Assembly (NCBI RefSeq): GCF_000429965.1
Contig: NZ_KE387006.1
Location: 125,142 to 189,141, forward strand
Direction: 5' to 3'
DNA from: Desulfogranum mediterraneum DSM 13871
GTDB taxonomy: Bacteria; Desulfobacterota; Desulfobulbia; Desulfobulbales; Desulfobulbaceae
DNA length: 64,000 nt
Shown here one piece after another: positions 8,651 to 18,300 of the stretch. The translations under genes and the position numbers were made by a program. The notes beneath the pieces are model-generated. The model had not been told where the DNA came from. It ran no database searches and worked only from the letters and a program-made list of their open reading frames with translations. Position 1 is the stretch's first letter. Each line of letters begins with the position of its first letter.

Positions 8651-11600
8651 ATGAGACCTGAGCTTGCTACAGCGGTCCTGGAGAAGACACCGCCCCATAA
8701 GTTTTCCCCTCCAGTCACGATCTTGAAAAAGATAGTCAGAAGGAGGCAACTCTTAGAGGTTCTGCTTACCGGCAGAACCACACAGAAAAAGTTGGTTTTT
8801 ATTGAAGCACGCGCCGGTGCGGGGAAATCGGTTCTTGCCCAACAGTATTTTGAGCAGTGTGAAACAGCACAGGGCTGGTTCCAGGTCAGTGCAGAAGACC
8901 AGGATCCCATGACACTCTTTAGTGCTGTCTGCGCCCTCTTACTCCGCACTCTCCCTGAATTTCAATCTCCAGGCGTTGTTTCCTCCCTCGCCACAGGAGT
9001 TATCGCCCCCAACGAAGTCGTAGAATTTGCCAAGCTGCTGACAGAAGAACTTGCCGATTTAAAAAACCAGAGCCCCCTGGTGCTTGTGCTGGACGACCTC
9101 CATCTGCTCCAACCTTCCAAAGAAAGTTGCAGCTTGCTCTCCACCCTGATCCGTCACAGCCCCAGCTGGATCCAATGGCTGCTGGTATCACGTGTACCTG
9201 TTGACACTTTAGTTAAGACCAGAACAGGGGATACAGCGGTTCTTCGTATTGAAGATCACCACCTTAGGCTGAAGGTGGAAGATATTGCCCTGTTGCTGCG
9301 ATCAATGTATGGCCTCGGCCTCACTATCGCTCAACTGAACGAGATACACCGGATAACAGAAGGCTGGGCCATGGGGGTCGCCCTGGTTGGTGAACAGGGA
9401 GCTGACCGCTTCATTCAATTCAACAGCGAGTTGAGCAGACGAGAGCGAGGCAAGCACCTTTCATCCCTCTGCAACTATTTTCTTATCAATATTTTCAGGG
9501 GGTATTCTCCGGAGAGGGTTGCCGAAATCATGCAACTCGTCTTACTGGACGAGCTCGAACTGCCCCTGGTAAAGACACTACTTGGAGAGGAGAAAGGACG
9601 ATGCCTGCTGGAAGAATTAAGAGATAATAACCCCTTTATCCGCTGCCTCCAGGCAGAGAGGGGCATCTACAGCTTCCACCACCTGTTTTACTCCAGCATC
9701 CGCCCCTATGCTGAGTCACAGTTACCGGAAGAGATCCGGCAAAGGGTCGTGAGAGAGGCTGTAGAATACTACTCCGAGCAAAATGAAATTGAAACTGCCC
9801 TGAAGTATGCAGCTCGCAGCGAGGACCGTTCCCTCCTGGAAGAAACGATAGCTCGGTTCGGGGCGGAACTGTTTAATTCCAATCGAATCGTAACAATACA
9901 TACGTATCTCTCCGTTTTTCCCAAGGAGGAGATCCTTTGTAAACCGCTGCTGAGCCTCTTCTTTGGGATATGTCTTCAGGCCATGAATCCTGTTGAGGCG
10001 CAAGCCTTCCTGGAGTCAGCATGCAAAGGGTTCCTTAATGAAAACAATGCATTGGGTGAAATCCAGGCCAGGTGCCAACTGGTTGAGTTTTTTATCCTGA
10101 TCAAAGGGATGTTGGCAGAGGGGGCGGAACATGTGGTTAAAATCGAAGAGCTCTACAATGAACTCTCCGCTGTGCTGCCGCTTCCTGTGAAGGCAAGAAC
10201 TCTATATATACTTGCCGAGGGCTACTGCTATATCATCGCGAACATAGAAAAAGCCCATAATTATATCGATCTGGCCACCAGGCTTTGTCTTAATAATCAG
10301 CTCCATAACGTCATGGGCGGACTTGCTGTTATCAGCAATTATCGGTATGGCTTTGTCGGCAACTGGCAGGGATTTGCGCAGAATATTGAAGAAACCTATC
10401 ACCTACTGGCTAAACCAGAGGTTTCAAACCTGGCTAAACTCTTTCTTAAGCTTTCCCACATCAACCTGCTTGAGATGATTGGGGATTTCAAAAACTATAC
10501 CCATCAGCGAAATCGCCTGGAGGAAGGTGAGCTTCAGGAGTTGATCCGACAGACAATTCTTCACCCCTTTCTTTATATTTTTGACGCTGACCATGCCATA
10601 GCAGAAGGCAGGCTTGAAGATGGACTGGAAACCATCGAGAAAGGCGTACACGGCGGGATTGCCTTTGAAAAACCACATACCCGGAGTCAGTACCTTCATT
10701 ATAAGGCCTATATCCTAGCATTAAAAAAAGATAAGCAGGGCGCTCTGCGTTGCTATGAGGAGTCCTTAAAACTGAGACAGCAGGCTGGAGGAAATGCCTT
10801 CATTGTCCTGAATCATCAGATTTTGGGCATCACCTGTCTCCACCTGGATCTATATGATAAGGCCAGGCAGCACTTTCAAGCCGCAGAAGAGCTTATGCGT
10901 GGGCTGGGATCAGAATTTCGCTGGGCAAACACGGATGCACACCTGGCCTATTACTGGTTAAAAAAGAAAGAGACAGCCAAGGCATTGCTTCCAATCGAAA
11001 ACTGCCTGAAATACCTGCGCAAAAAGAACCATCGCTATTTCTTTACCTGGACCCCTGAGGTCATGACTACGGTTTTGTCCGCAGCATTAGAACATGGCGT
11101 TGAGCAGGGCTATGCCAGGGTGCTTGTCAAAGAGCAGCTAAAGGCAGGGATCAGTGGTTCCAACGAGCTCATTCCTCGGCTGCACACTCACATTCTGGTA
11201 CAGCCAACAGGGGATGAAACTGAGAAAAAATATTTTCAGCTCAACACCCTGCCGCGACATCAACGGCAGCTGCTCATGGGATTGTTTTTCAGTCCGGGAA
11301 TGCAAATGTCCTTCTATGAGGCTGCATTCTTGCTTTGGCCTGAGAAGAAGGACGACAAAGACAGTGACAGGCTCAGGTCAAGTATGGACACCCTGATCTC
11401 CAAACTTCGCAAGCAAATCAAAAAAACCGTCCTCCCGGTAGCTCCTCAAGAGTACCTGGTGGTCAAGAAGGGAACCATCGGCTTGCGAAACTGGCAGATA
11501 GATGGCGTTGATTTTCTACAACATCTGCATGATGGGAAAAAGTTGGCAAGCATGGGAAGGCAGTGGCAGGCAAGCAATGCCTTTCATAGGGCCTTTGCCT

Positions 11601-11944
11601 TGTGGTCTGGTGATGGAAAGATTGACAGCGCACTATTTGACCATGGAGAAGAGCACCTGGACGAACTCAAGCATCACTTCTTAACCGGAGCCAAGGTCTG
11701 GAGCCATATATTGATCGCAAGCAATGATATCCATGCCGCACGTTCTCTCAGCAACAAGGCCTTTAGACTTGTCCCGGAAGACACGGCTATAGCCAGGCAA
11801 TGCTATGACCTGTATGCTCAAACCAAGGACAGCTTTGGTTGTAAAAAGGTATTGAGGCAACACAGGGAAGCCCAGCAGAAGATGAATGAGAGTGAGGCAG
11901 AAACCGCATTAGCCATGGAGCGTTTCTGGGGGCAAGACGATTGA
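8651..11944 (+). CDS. STAND-type ATPase transcriptional regulator (MalT-like NTPase, TPR-like middle, winged helix plus BTAD C-terminus)
   Basis: Very large cytoplasmic regulator of 1097 residues. The N-terminal NTPase has Walker A around residues 53-60 (ARAGAGKS) and Walker B LVLVLDDLHLL around 143-153, then a MalT-like helical arm. Residues of about 380-880 are helical repeats of TPR type. The C-terminal 220 residues resemble an OmpR-type winged helix (LPRHQRQLLMGLFF.. to LISKLRKQI..) followed by a bacterial transcriptional activator (BTAD) domain, rather than the LuxR helix-turn-helix of MalT. Such proteins bind an effector, oligomerise with ATP and activate transcription. It converges with the HprK/nucleotidyltransferase genes and is the only regulator near the PqqD cluster, so it may control it (inference). 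Confidence 0.8.
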   Translation: MRPELATAVLEKTPPHKFSPPVTILKKIVRRRQLLEVLLTGRTTQKKLVFIEARAGAGKSVLAQQYFEQCETAQGWFQVSAEDQDPMTLFSAVCALLLRTLPEFQSPGVVSSLATGVIAPNEVVEFAKLLTEELADLKNQSPLVLVLDDLHLLQPSKESCSLLSTLIRHSPSWIQWLLVSRVPVDTLVKTRTGDTAVLRIEDHHLRLKVEDIALLLRSMYGLGLTIAQLNEIHRITEGWAMGVALVGEQGADRFIQFNSELSRRERGKHLSSLCNYFLINIFRGYSPERVAEIMQLVLLDELELPLVKTLLGEEKGRCLLEELRDNNPFIRCLQAERGIYSFHHLFYSSIRPYAESQLPEEIRQRVVREAVEYYSEQNEIETALKYAARSEDRSLLEETIARFGAELFNSNRIVTIHTYLSVFPKEEILCKPLLSLFFGICLQAMNPVEAQAFLESACKGFLNENNALGEIQARCQLVEFFILIKGMLAEGAEHVVKIEELYNELSAVLPLPVKARTLYILAEGYCYIIANIEKAHNYIDLATRLCLNNQLHNVMGGLAVISNYRYGFVGNWQGFAQNIEETYHLLAKPEVSNLAKLFLKLSHINLLEMIGDFKNYTHQRNRLEEGELQELIRQTILHPFLYIFDADHAIAEGRLEDGLETIEKGVHGGIAFEKPHTRSQYLHYKAYILALKKDKQGALRCYEESLKLRQQAGGNAFIVLNHQILGITCLHLDLYDKARQHFQAAEELMRGLGSEFRWANTDAHLAYYWLKKKETAKALLPIENCLKYLRKKNHRYFFTWTPEVMTTVLSAALEHGVEQGYARVLVKEQLKAGISGSNELIPRLHTHILVQPTGDETEKKYFQLNTLPRHQRQLLMGLFFSPGMQMSFYEAAFLLWPEKKDDKDSDRLRSSMDTLISKLRKQIKKTVLPVAPQEYLVVKKGTIGLRNWQIDGVDFLQHLHDGKKLASMGRQWQASNAFHRAFALWSGDGKIDSALFDHGEEHLDELKHHFLTGAKVWSHILIASNDIHAARSLSNKAFRLVPEDTAIARQCYDLYAQTKDSFGCKKVLRQHREAQQKMNESEAETALAMERFWGQDD

Positions 11945-12047
11945 AAGATCGTGACAGAGGGTCGTTTGGTATCTTTTTCCATACCTTGAGCCTGCACGAT
12001 AGGGCTCGCACTCTCTGCCCCCTGCTGCCCAAAGCCCCCCTCTGAAG

Positions 12048-13280
12048 CTAGCTGAGCGATCTCAGTTTCCTCCATACGCCTAACGCTTTATTCCAACTTG
12101 ACAGCAAGAACTGCCTCAGGGAGTGGAGCCGGCTCTCCGCTCCAGGGCTATGTTGCTGTGGGGTCACAATGACAAAATGAGAGTAGAGGTGGACCCACCA
12201 AAAGACCTGACGTGGGTGTAAAATGCAACGAGCCACCACAACCCCCCACCAGGAACCGAGACCGTAGTAGACCTTCAACCACCACAGCGGGGGGATGAAG
12301 GTGGCAGACAAGACGCCAGCCAGCCTCTCCTTGCCCTCAAGTTCCTTGAACCTTCTTTGGGGCCAGCCACGAAAGGGGAGCGGCTCTCGTCTTTTGCCCC
12401 TCTCTCCTTGGGGGAGAAAAGGCTCTGGAACCCTCTTAAAATTCCATGGTGAGATATGGTGGAGCAGGGGCAAGGCCCTCACCAGGATCGGATAGTGCCG
12501 CTGCAGGTGCTGCCAATCGAGTGAGTGGTAATGCCTCTCTACAAACCCGATTATGTCTGCAGCATGGATCAACCGATATGGCTCATAGCTGAGCGGAGCC
12601 CGAAAACCATGCTGAAAGAGATAGTGCAGCATCTCTTCATGGTTGAAGGTGAGCACCTCAACCCCAGCAAGCATGAACCTCTCAGAGGATTCAAGCAGAT
12701 AGGCAAAATCGACTTCAGGATAATAGGGCGGGCAGTGAGGATAGAGCCCCCTGTGCAGTTCAACGTAAAGATCCAACTCGCCGACGGTCTTATGAATCGC
12801 TGGTAAATGATGATGATCTGCGGGAATCGGCGAGGCAGACTGCGAAAACCCTGCAGCCAGCAACAGCTCCTGGGCACGGTCGACTTCATCTTGCTGAAAG
12901 AGGAGGTCAATATCGCGCATTGGCCGAAGCGCAGGATCAGGATAAAGGGTGTGGCAGAGGGCAGCTCCCTTGATGACGATTGGAGTCAGCTGATTACGCC
13001 GGCAAATTTCCAAGATCTCGAGGAGGAGCTCTGAACGGACCTTGGCCTGATGCTGGTGTCGCCTGTAGAGGATATTCAAGCTTCGCCGAACCGTGTCCGG
13101 AAAAAGGCTCCCTGAGGCCAGCAGCTGCCTTCTCAAGAGCGGGGCCATCCCCTCTCGTTCCGCCCGCCTCAGTACCCCTTGCCAGTCTACAAATCCTCGG
13201 CAATATTCCCGCAGCATGGCATAGTGAACCTCATGTCCTTCAATTCGAGCACAGACTTCAAGGAGAGGACAGCGAACCAT
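12048..13280 (-). CDS. Nucleotidyltransferase-fold family protein (NTP_transf_5-like)
   Basis: Protein of 410 residues. The central segment has the minimal nucleotidyltransferase signature of the NTP_transf_5 group: IVIKGAALCHTLYPDP followed by LRPMRDIDLLF, where D-x-D would bind metal. The C-terminal third is less conserved, with hydrophobic stretches such as VYYGLGSWWGVVVARCIL. Relatives occur in lasso-peptide and related clusters beside an HPr-kinase homologue, where nucleotidyl or sugar-phosphate addition to a phosphorylated serine has been proposed or shown. Here its ATG follows the kinase-like gene's TAA with no gap, so the two are translationally linked. The substrate is unknown. Confidence 0.75.
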   Translation of the reverse strand: MVRCPLLEVCARIEGHEVHYAMLREYCRGFVDWQGVLRRAEREGMAPLLRRQLLASGSLFPDTVRRSLNILYRRHQHQAKVRSELLLEILEICRRNQLTPIVIKGAALCHTLYPDPALRPMRDIDLLFQQDEVDRAQELLLAAGFSQSASPIPADHHHLPAIHKTVGELDLYVELHRGLYPHCPPYYPEVDFAYLLESSERFMLAGVEVLTFNHEEMLHYLFQHGFRAPLSYEPYRLIHAADIIGFVERHYHSLDWQHLQRHYPILVRALPLLHHISPWNFKRVPEPFLPQGERGKRREPLPFRGWPQRRFKELEGKERLAGVLSATFIPPLWWLKVYYGLGSWWGVVVARCILHPRQVFWWVHLYSHFVIVTPQQHSPGAESRLHSLRQFLLSSWNKALGVWRKLRSLS

Positions 13281-14123
13281 TTAAAAGAGGCCGGAAGAGG
13301 TGTTGAACAGGGTATGGAGGTCCGCAAAACTGCTGTACCTCAGTTGAAACGAGCGGCACTGCTTGACGATGGCAGCAAGTTCCGATACCCCATGTCCACT
13401 CAAATTCCTGGCATTGACATGGGACTCCAAGAGATACAGACTACTCTTGGCCGGCGATATCTCCTCCCAGGCCAGAGCAGCCCCAGGCCGGTACTCTGGG
13501 AAAATCACATCCGTGACGCTTGGCTGCCGGGCGATAAAGCCCGGGCAGAGTAAACGATGGGGGATCATCGAACCCTGCTCAGAGGAGAGTATTCCTCCCT
13601 TGTCCCCCCCTGGGAAGAGCCATGATTCAGGCGGGTTGTTCACCTTAAGGTTAAGCGGTCGGGTCAGGGGCAGCGTCTGTCCTTTTCCGGTCAACAAAAC
13701 GAGCTCATCGCTCAGGTAATGAAAGCCATGGGAAATGAGCCAGCCGGTGATGGTGCTCTTCCCCTGGCCGCTCTTCCCGGGGAGCAGAATGCAGCGGTCG
13801 CCCCTAAGAACCGCAGCGGCATGCAAGGCATGGTGCGTGGCATGGCTGTTGATACAGTGGAAGATGACCTCATTCATCAGCGTATAGGCCAGTTGATAAC
13901 GAGACGCTCCGGAGTAGAGCCTCCGCTCTCCCTGCCAGAGGGACAGCATCGGTTCCGGAGCGGAGGAGATAATGGCGTATCGCCTTGTCCGGGCGCCTGA
14001 GGCTGGAGCGGAAAAATCCAAAAACAGAAACTCTGCAAGGGCATAGGCGTCGCGGTTGTTGCACTCTATGGCAAAGAGCTGATCAGCGAACCCGGTTTGG
14101 TATACCTTGGGACGACTCTTCAT
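13281..14123 (-). CDS. HPr-kinase-like (HprK-related) P-loop protein
   Basis: Protein of 280 residues. The C-terminal half is an HprK-type nucleotide-binding domain: P-loop PGKSGQGKST at residues 115-124 and a conserved acidic pair in LSDELVLL (D139/E140). It lacks the N-terminal domain and context of a genuine PTS HPr kinase. Homologues of this size sit in peptide-modification clusters, where a lasso-peptide version phosphorylates a C-terminal serine, and in exopolysaccharide/PEP-CTERM loci. It abuts the downstream nucleotidyltransferase gene (TAA then ATG), supporting a joint two-step modification. The target is not known; the exported LPAHA protein nearby is a candidate. Confidence 0.72.
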   Translation of the reverse strand: MKSRPKVYQTGFADQLFAIECNNRDAYALAEFLFLDFSAPASGARTRRYAIISSAPEPMLSLWQGERRLYSGASRYQLAYTLMNEVIFHCINSHATHHALHAAAVLRGDRCILLPGKSGQGKSTITGWLISHGFHYLSDELVLLTGKGQTLPLTRPLNLKVNNPPESWLFPGGDKGGILSSEQGSMIPHRLLCPGFIARQPSVTDVIFPEYRPGAALAWEEISPAKSSLYLLESHVNARNLSGHGVSELAAIVKQCRSFQLRYSSFADLHTLFNTSSGLF

Positions 14124-14502
14124 CCTTAAACTCCATCACAGCGTGGGACTGAGGCCTGTTCAACCTCAACAGGCCGGGATAGCCCGGCCAGGATAAGGGA
14201 TAGCCAGGTACATTGCCAACGGCTCATAGCTGCGAAGATCAGCTCAAAACCTGCCACAGACGAGTACACTTTTTTTGCCACCTTGTCCCGAGCGGAGAAA
14301 ACTGCTAGCCTACCCAGGAAGATGTTCCTCTTGATATCATCGCCTGTCCAGCCAGATGCAAGCCAGCGACACGGAAAGATGCCTTCCTTTTTTTCGGTGG
14401 TTTTCGAGCCGTCCCCCCTCTTGCTGATGAGACTGAAGTCCGAAGGGTAGCGTAAGAAGATAGGGCTGCCCTGCCCCTGACAACCCTGTTCAGAGTGCAA
14501 CC

Positions 14503-15288
14503 ATGACCCCACCATATGTGCGCGCAATAGTCACAAAAACCAAAAACGGCCTCTTTGCAGTGGATCCTGAAGATAACGTTATCGGCCGCCAGCTGCAATG
14601 GTCTGGCGACTATGGAGCCGCAGAGCTGAGCCGGATCAGGGCCAGGATCTCCCCGGAAGACAGCATACTGGTGCTTGGAGCCCATATCGGCACCCTGGCA
14701 ATCCCTCTGTCGAGGTGGTGTCAGCAGCTTGTTGCCGTCGAGGCAAACCCCGACACCTTCGAGTTGTTGACCATGAATCTGGCGCTGAACAGCATCGACA
14801 ACATAGAGGCCGTTCATATGGCTGCAAACGACAGGGCAGGATTTCTTCCATTTTTATTGAACAGAAAAAACTCCGGTGGAAGTAAGCGCGTCCCAAAACA
14901 CAAAAAATGGATGTACTACTATGACAACCCCAAACAGGTAGATGTTCAAGCCTTCAGACTGGATGAATACTTCAAAGAGCAGAAATTTGATATCATCCTG
15001 GTAGACATCGAGGGGTCTGAATTCCATGCCCTCTCTGGAATGCAGAGACTCTTATCTCAGTGCAAACTCCTTTGCATAGAATTTCTGCCTCACCACCTGA
15101 AATATGTCAGCGAGGTGACGGTTGATCAGTTTTTAGCGGTTATCCAACCCCATTTCTCGAAGCTTACCATCCCCTCGAAAGAGCGTGTTGTACCATCATC
15201 CGAAGGCAACATAGCGCTGCAGGAGATGTATGACCTTGACCAAGAGGACGAAGGACTCCTCTTTGAAAAAGAGGAACCCCAACAGTGA
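14503..15288 (+). CDS. FkbM-family methyltransferase
   Basis: SAM-dependent methyltransferase of 261 residues. The glycine-rich SAM loop is ILVLGAHIGTLAIPLS (about residues 56-71, with AHIG where GANIG is usual), followed by the acidic VAVEANPDTFELL motif and the family's IILVDIEGSEFHAL segment. FkbM enzymes O-methylate sugars or polyketide/peptide products. The gene is on the opposite strand to its cluster neighbours and converges with the giant glycosyltransferase, so it has its own promoter. Its placement beside five sugar-transferase domains suggests a glycan substrate (inference). No strong ribosome site precedes the ATG. Confidence 0.8.
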   Translation: MTPPYVRAIVTKTKNGLFAVDPEDNVIGRQLQWSGDYGAAELSRIRARISPEDSILVLGAHIGTLAIPLSRWCQQLVAVEANPDTFELLTMNLALNSIDNIEAVHMAANDRAGFLPFLLNRKNSGGSKRVPKHKKWMYYYDNPKQVDVQAFRLDEYFKEQKFDIILVDIEGSEFHALSGMQRLLSQCKLLCIEFLPHHLKYVSEVTVDQFLAVIQPHFSKLTIPSKERVVPSSEGNIALQEMYDLDQEDEGLLFEKEEPQQ

Positions 15289-15294
15289 AGCCTG

Positions 15295-15314
15295 GGCCCG
15301 GGAGAGCCCGGGCC
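15295..15314 (+). terminator. GC-rich hairpin after the FkbM gene
   Basis: Perfect 8-bp stem GGCCCGGG / CCCGGGCC (15295-15302 and 15307-15314) with an AGAG tetraloop, 7 bases past the stop. Only two T residues follow directly, so termination may be inefficient or factor-assisted. It lies between convergent genes and could serve both. Confidence 0.5.
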
Positions 15315-15380
15315 TTCCACCCGTTCAAACGAACGGGGAGACTCAGCAATGATCAGGCAGGCGCGACAGAGATAACGCTT

Positions 15381-18300
15381 TCACCAGGTTTTCCCCAGGA
15401 ATGGGAGCAGGGCCTGGCACCTGCTCTCGGCCAGATCGCCCTCATAGGACTCGGTGGCTGCTTCCCAGAGCGCCTCCCAGTGGGCGGCGTCAAAGGTATT
15501 GGCCCCATGAAAGATATAGGTATAGAGCCGCGGCAGGTCTAACAGGGCAACAGCTCCGTTCTCGACAATCTGTTCGCTGACCACCGTGTCTTCCCCCTTC
15601 GAGAGCTCCGGATACAGGGGCATCTGCTCCTTTTCACAGAGAAACGATCCCTCCCACAGGCGTCGGCACGAGATGGCAAAACGGCGGCTTTCAGGCCACC
15701 AGATCTGCTGGCGTTCTAAAAAACAGGCCTTTGCCTTAAGGTACTTGAGAGCAAAGAGTTGCATGGAGAGCCTGTCCCGATCACTCAGATCGTCATCATC
15801 CCACTGGGCCAGATAGCTTCCTGTGGCCTTTGCCACGGCTATATTGCGCAGCTCACCCAGACACTTTCCCTCAGGAGGCAGAGCAAAGTAAACGACCCTG
15901 CTGTCGTTTAAGCCCCTGATCCATCGCTTGAGGATCTCATCGGTGCTGTCGTCAATGATGATCAACTCACGATTCTGATAGTACTGCTGTTGAAAACAAC
16001 GAATCGCACGCTGGGCAAAGAGCGGACGATCCTTGGTGACCATCAGGCATGAAATGCGAGGCGGATCTTCCAGCCCAGAGATAAGGGCTTGGGCCTGGGG
16101 CTGCTCAATCCGTGCTGAGCCTGCATGCTGACCCTGCAGATATAAGGAGAGTTTCAGCGCCGGAGCTGATCGGTCCACGGTCTCTCGCCACCAGCTCCCC
16201 TGCCAATGGTGAACCCCATAGGCCTTGGCCGCAAGTTGCTCACGAACAGAGGCGTCGAGGTCATCCCAGCAGGTTTCATTGCATATCGGATAGAGCAGCT
16301 CTGCTGGCAGGAGGGTGAGCGTGTACCTCCCTGGATAGGAGGCATAGGCCCGGCTGAGCATAAACGGCCCGGTAGCATCAAGGGGATCCGGGAGATGAGA
16401 GCAGGCGGACAACTGGGCAAACAGATGAGGCCAAAAAGGGTGGCCTGGGGGAGAGGCCATAAAGGCGTTACAGATCAACTCTCCACGGATTCGCCCCTTG
16501 CGGGCATGCCGTTCACGATGGGGATCAGGTTCGCGGCCGACAACAACCTGTCCGCTCTCCAACAGGGCGTCAATGGGTTTCAGACATTCAAAATCCAGAT
16601 CCACATACACGCCGCCATAGTGAAAGAGGATGAAGTAGCGCGCCGCATCCACGCGCATGATCTGCTCAGGGTAGGCAGCAAAAACCGGAAGAAACCAGCC
16701 ATAGTTTCGGCGGATAAACTCCTGGATATCCGCGTCTGTCCACAGGCACAGGCTCCAGTCCAGGTGCTGCTGCCGCCATGTTTGCCGGTAGCGTGCACAA
16801 TCCGGAGGAAGGTCCTCGTCTTTCCAGGTTTGATGCAAGATTCGCGGGATGACAGGCTGGCCATTCTCCTCTTGCCTGGGGACGCCCTGATTGACCGAGA
16901 TGGAGTTGAGGGCAAGGGTTTGGGGGCCAAGCCAGGGAGAAAGATCGAGTCTGAGACTGTTCTGGATGTTACGCATCAACACCTCATAGAGGTCTCCATC
17001 AAAACAGGCTGTTTCTTCTTGCCAGATTGCCTCCCAGCCGGCCCTACCCTGAGGAGAACCCAGGGAGGAGATGATGAGGTAGAGTTGGGGGAAATCAATG
17101 AGGGCCACCTCACCCTGGTCAGCAATTTCCTGAAACCTTTGGGGCTTCTTTCCTCTGGCTTGGCTGAACGCAGATGTACAGCATGACTTTTTACAAACCA
17201 GCGAATTTTCCCAAAGGTTTTGAGCCGAAAAGATGAGCTGAGCCTTCTCCGGCCAACAGTATTGCAGACGTTGCAGAAAAGAGGCCTCCAGCTGCAACTC
17301 CTGGAGAACGGCCATCTGCACCTCCAGACGATGGGGAGCAAAGAGATCTCCTCCATGCCAACAGGCGATAAACTCTCCGCCGGCCTCGGCTGCAAGAGCG
17401 AGCCACCCTCCATCCTCCATCGACGCCAGGGAAGCCACCTCTATGCACCGTATTTCAGGATCCTGCAGCTGTGCAATCCGTGAAACCAGTTCAGCCATCC
17501 CATGATCAACGACGATGAGCAGTTCTTTGTGGCCGTAGGTCTGGCGCCGGAAACAGTGGATTGAACAGAGCATAGCATCGACCCCTCCACCTGCCACCAG
17601 GATACAGCTCACCTCTGCCTGACGACGCCCCTGAGGCCGAGTTCGGCGGCCGGTCTCGATCTCATCCAGGGTGGTGGCTCGCTCCAGATTCCCATGATCC
17701 AGGACCCTTATGGCGACGCTCTTTGCCCTGGCAGTGACACTCGTCGGCCACCAGCTGCAGTGCCAGTAATGTATCCCATAGGCGCTCCTGGCGATCCGGC
17801 TGCGTTGAACAGGATCGACAAAGATGGGCCTCTCCTGGGTGTCTGCCTCAAGGGGATAGAGCAAGCCTTCGGAGAGAATGGAGATATCTTCCGGATAACC
17901 ATATGAGGCATGTGCCGTCGTCAACAAGAAGGGCCCGGTGGCATCCAAGGGGTCCGGGGCCTGGCGATAAACAATCAGCTTAGTAAAGAGATGCTCCCAG
18001 AACGGGTGCCCTGGCCGGGAAGCCATAAAGGCGTTACACACCATTTTCTGAAATGGCTGCACCGTTGGCTGATGTTGCTCCAGGTGTGCATCTGGCTCGC
18101 TGCCCAGCACCAGCTGTTTCCCCTCCAGCAGGTCATCTATGGGCTTGAGACATTCAAAATCCAGGTCAACGTAGACGCCCCCGAAATGGAAGAGGAGAAA
18201 ATAGCGGACCGCATCCACACGCATAATCTGCTCAGGGTAGGCGTCATACACGGGAATGAACCAGGGATAATAACGTCGCAGGAACTGCCGGTTGTCCTCA

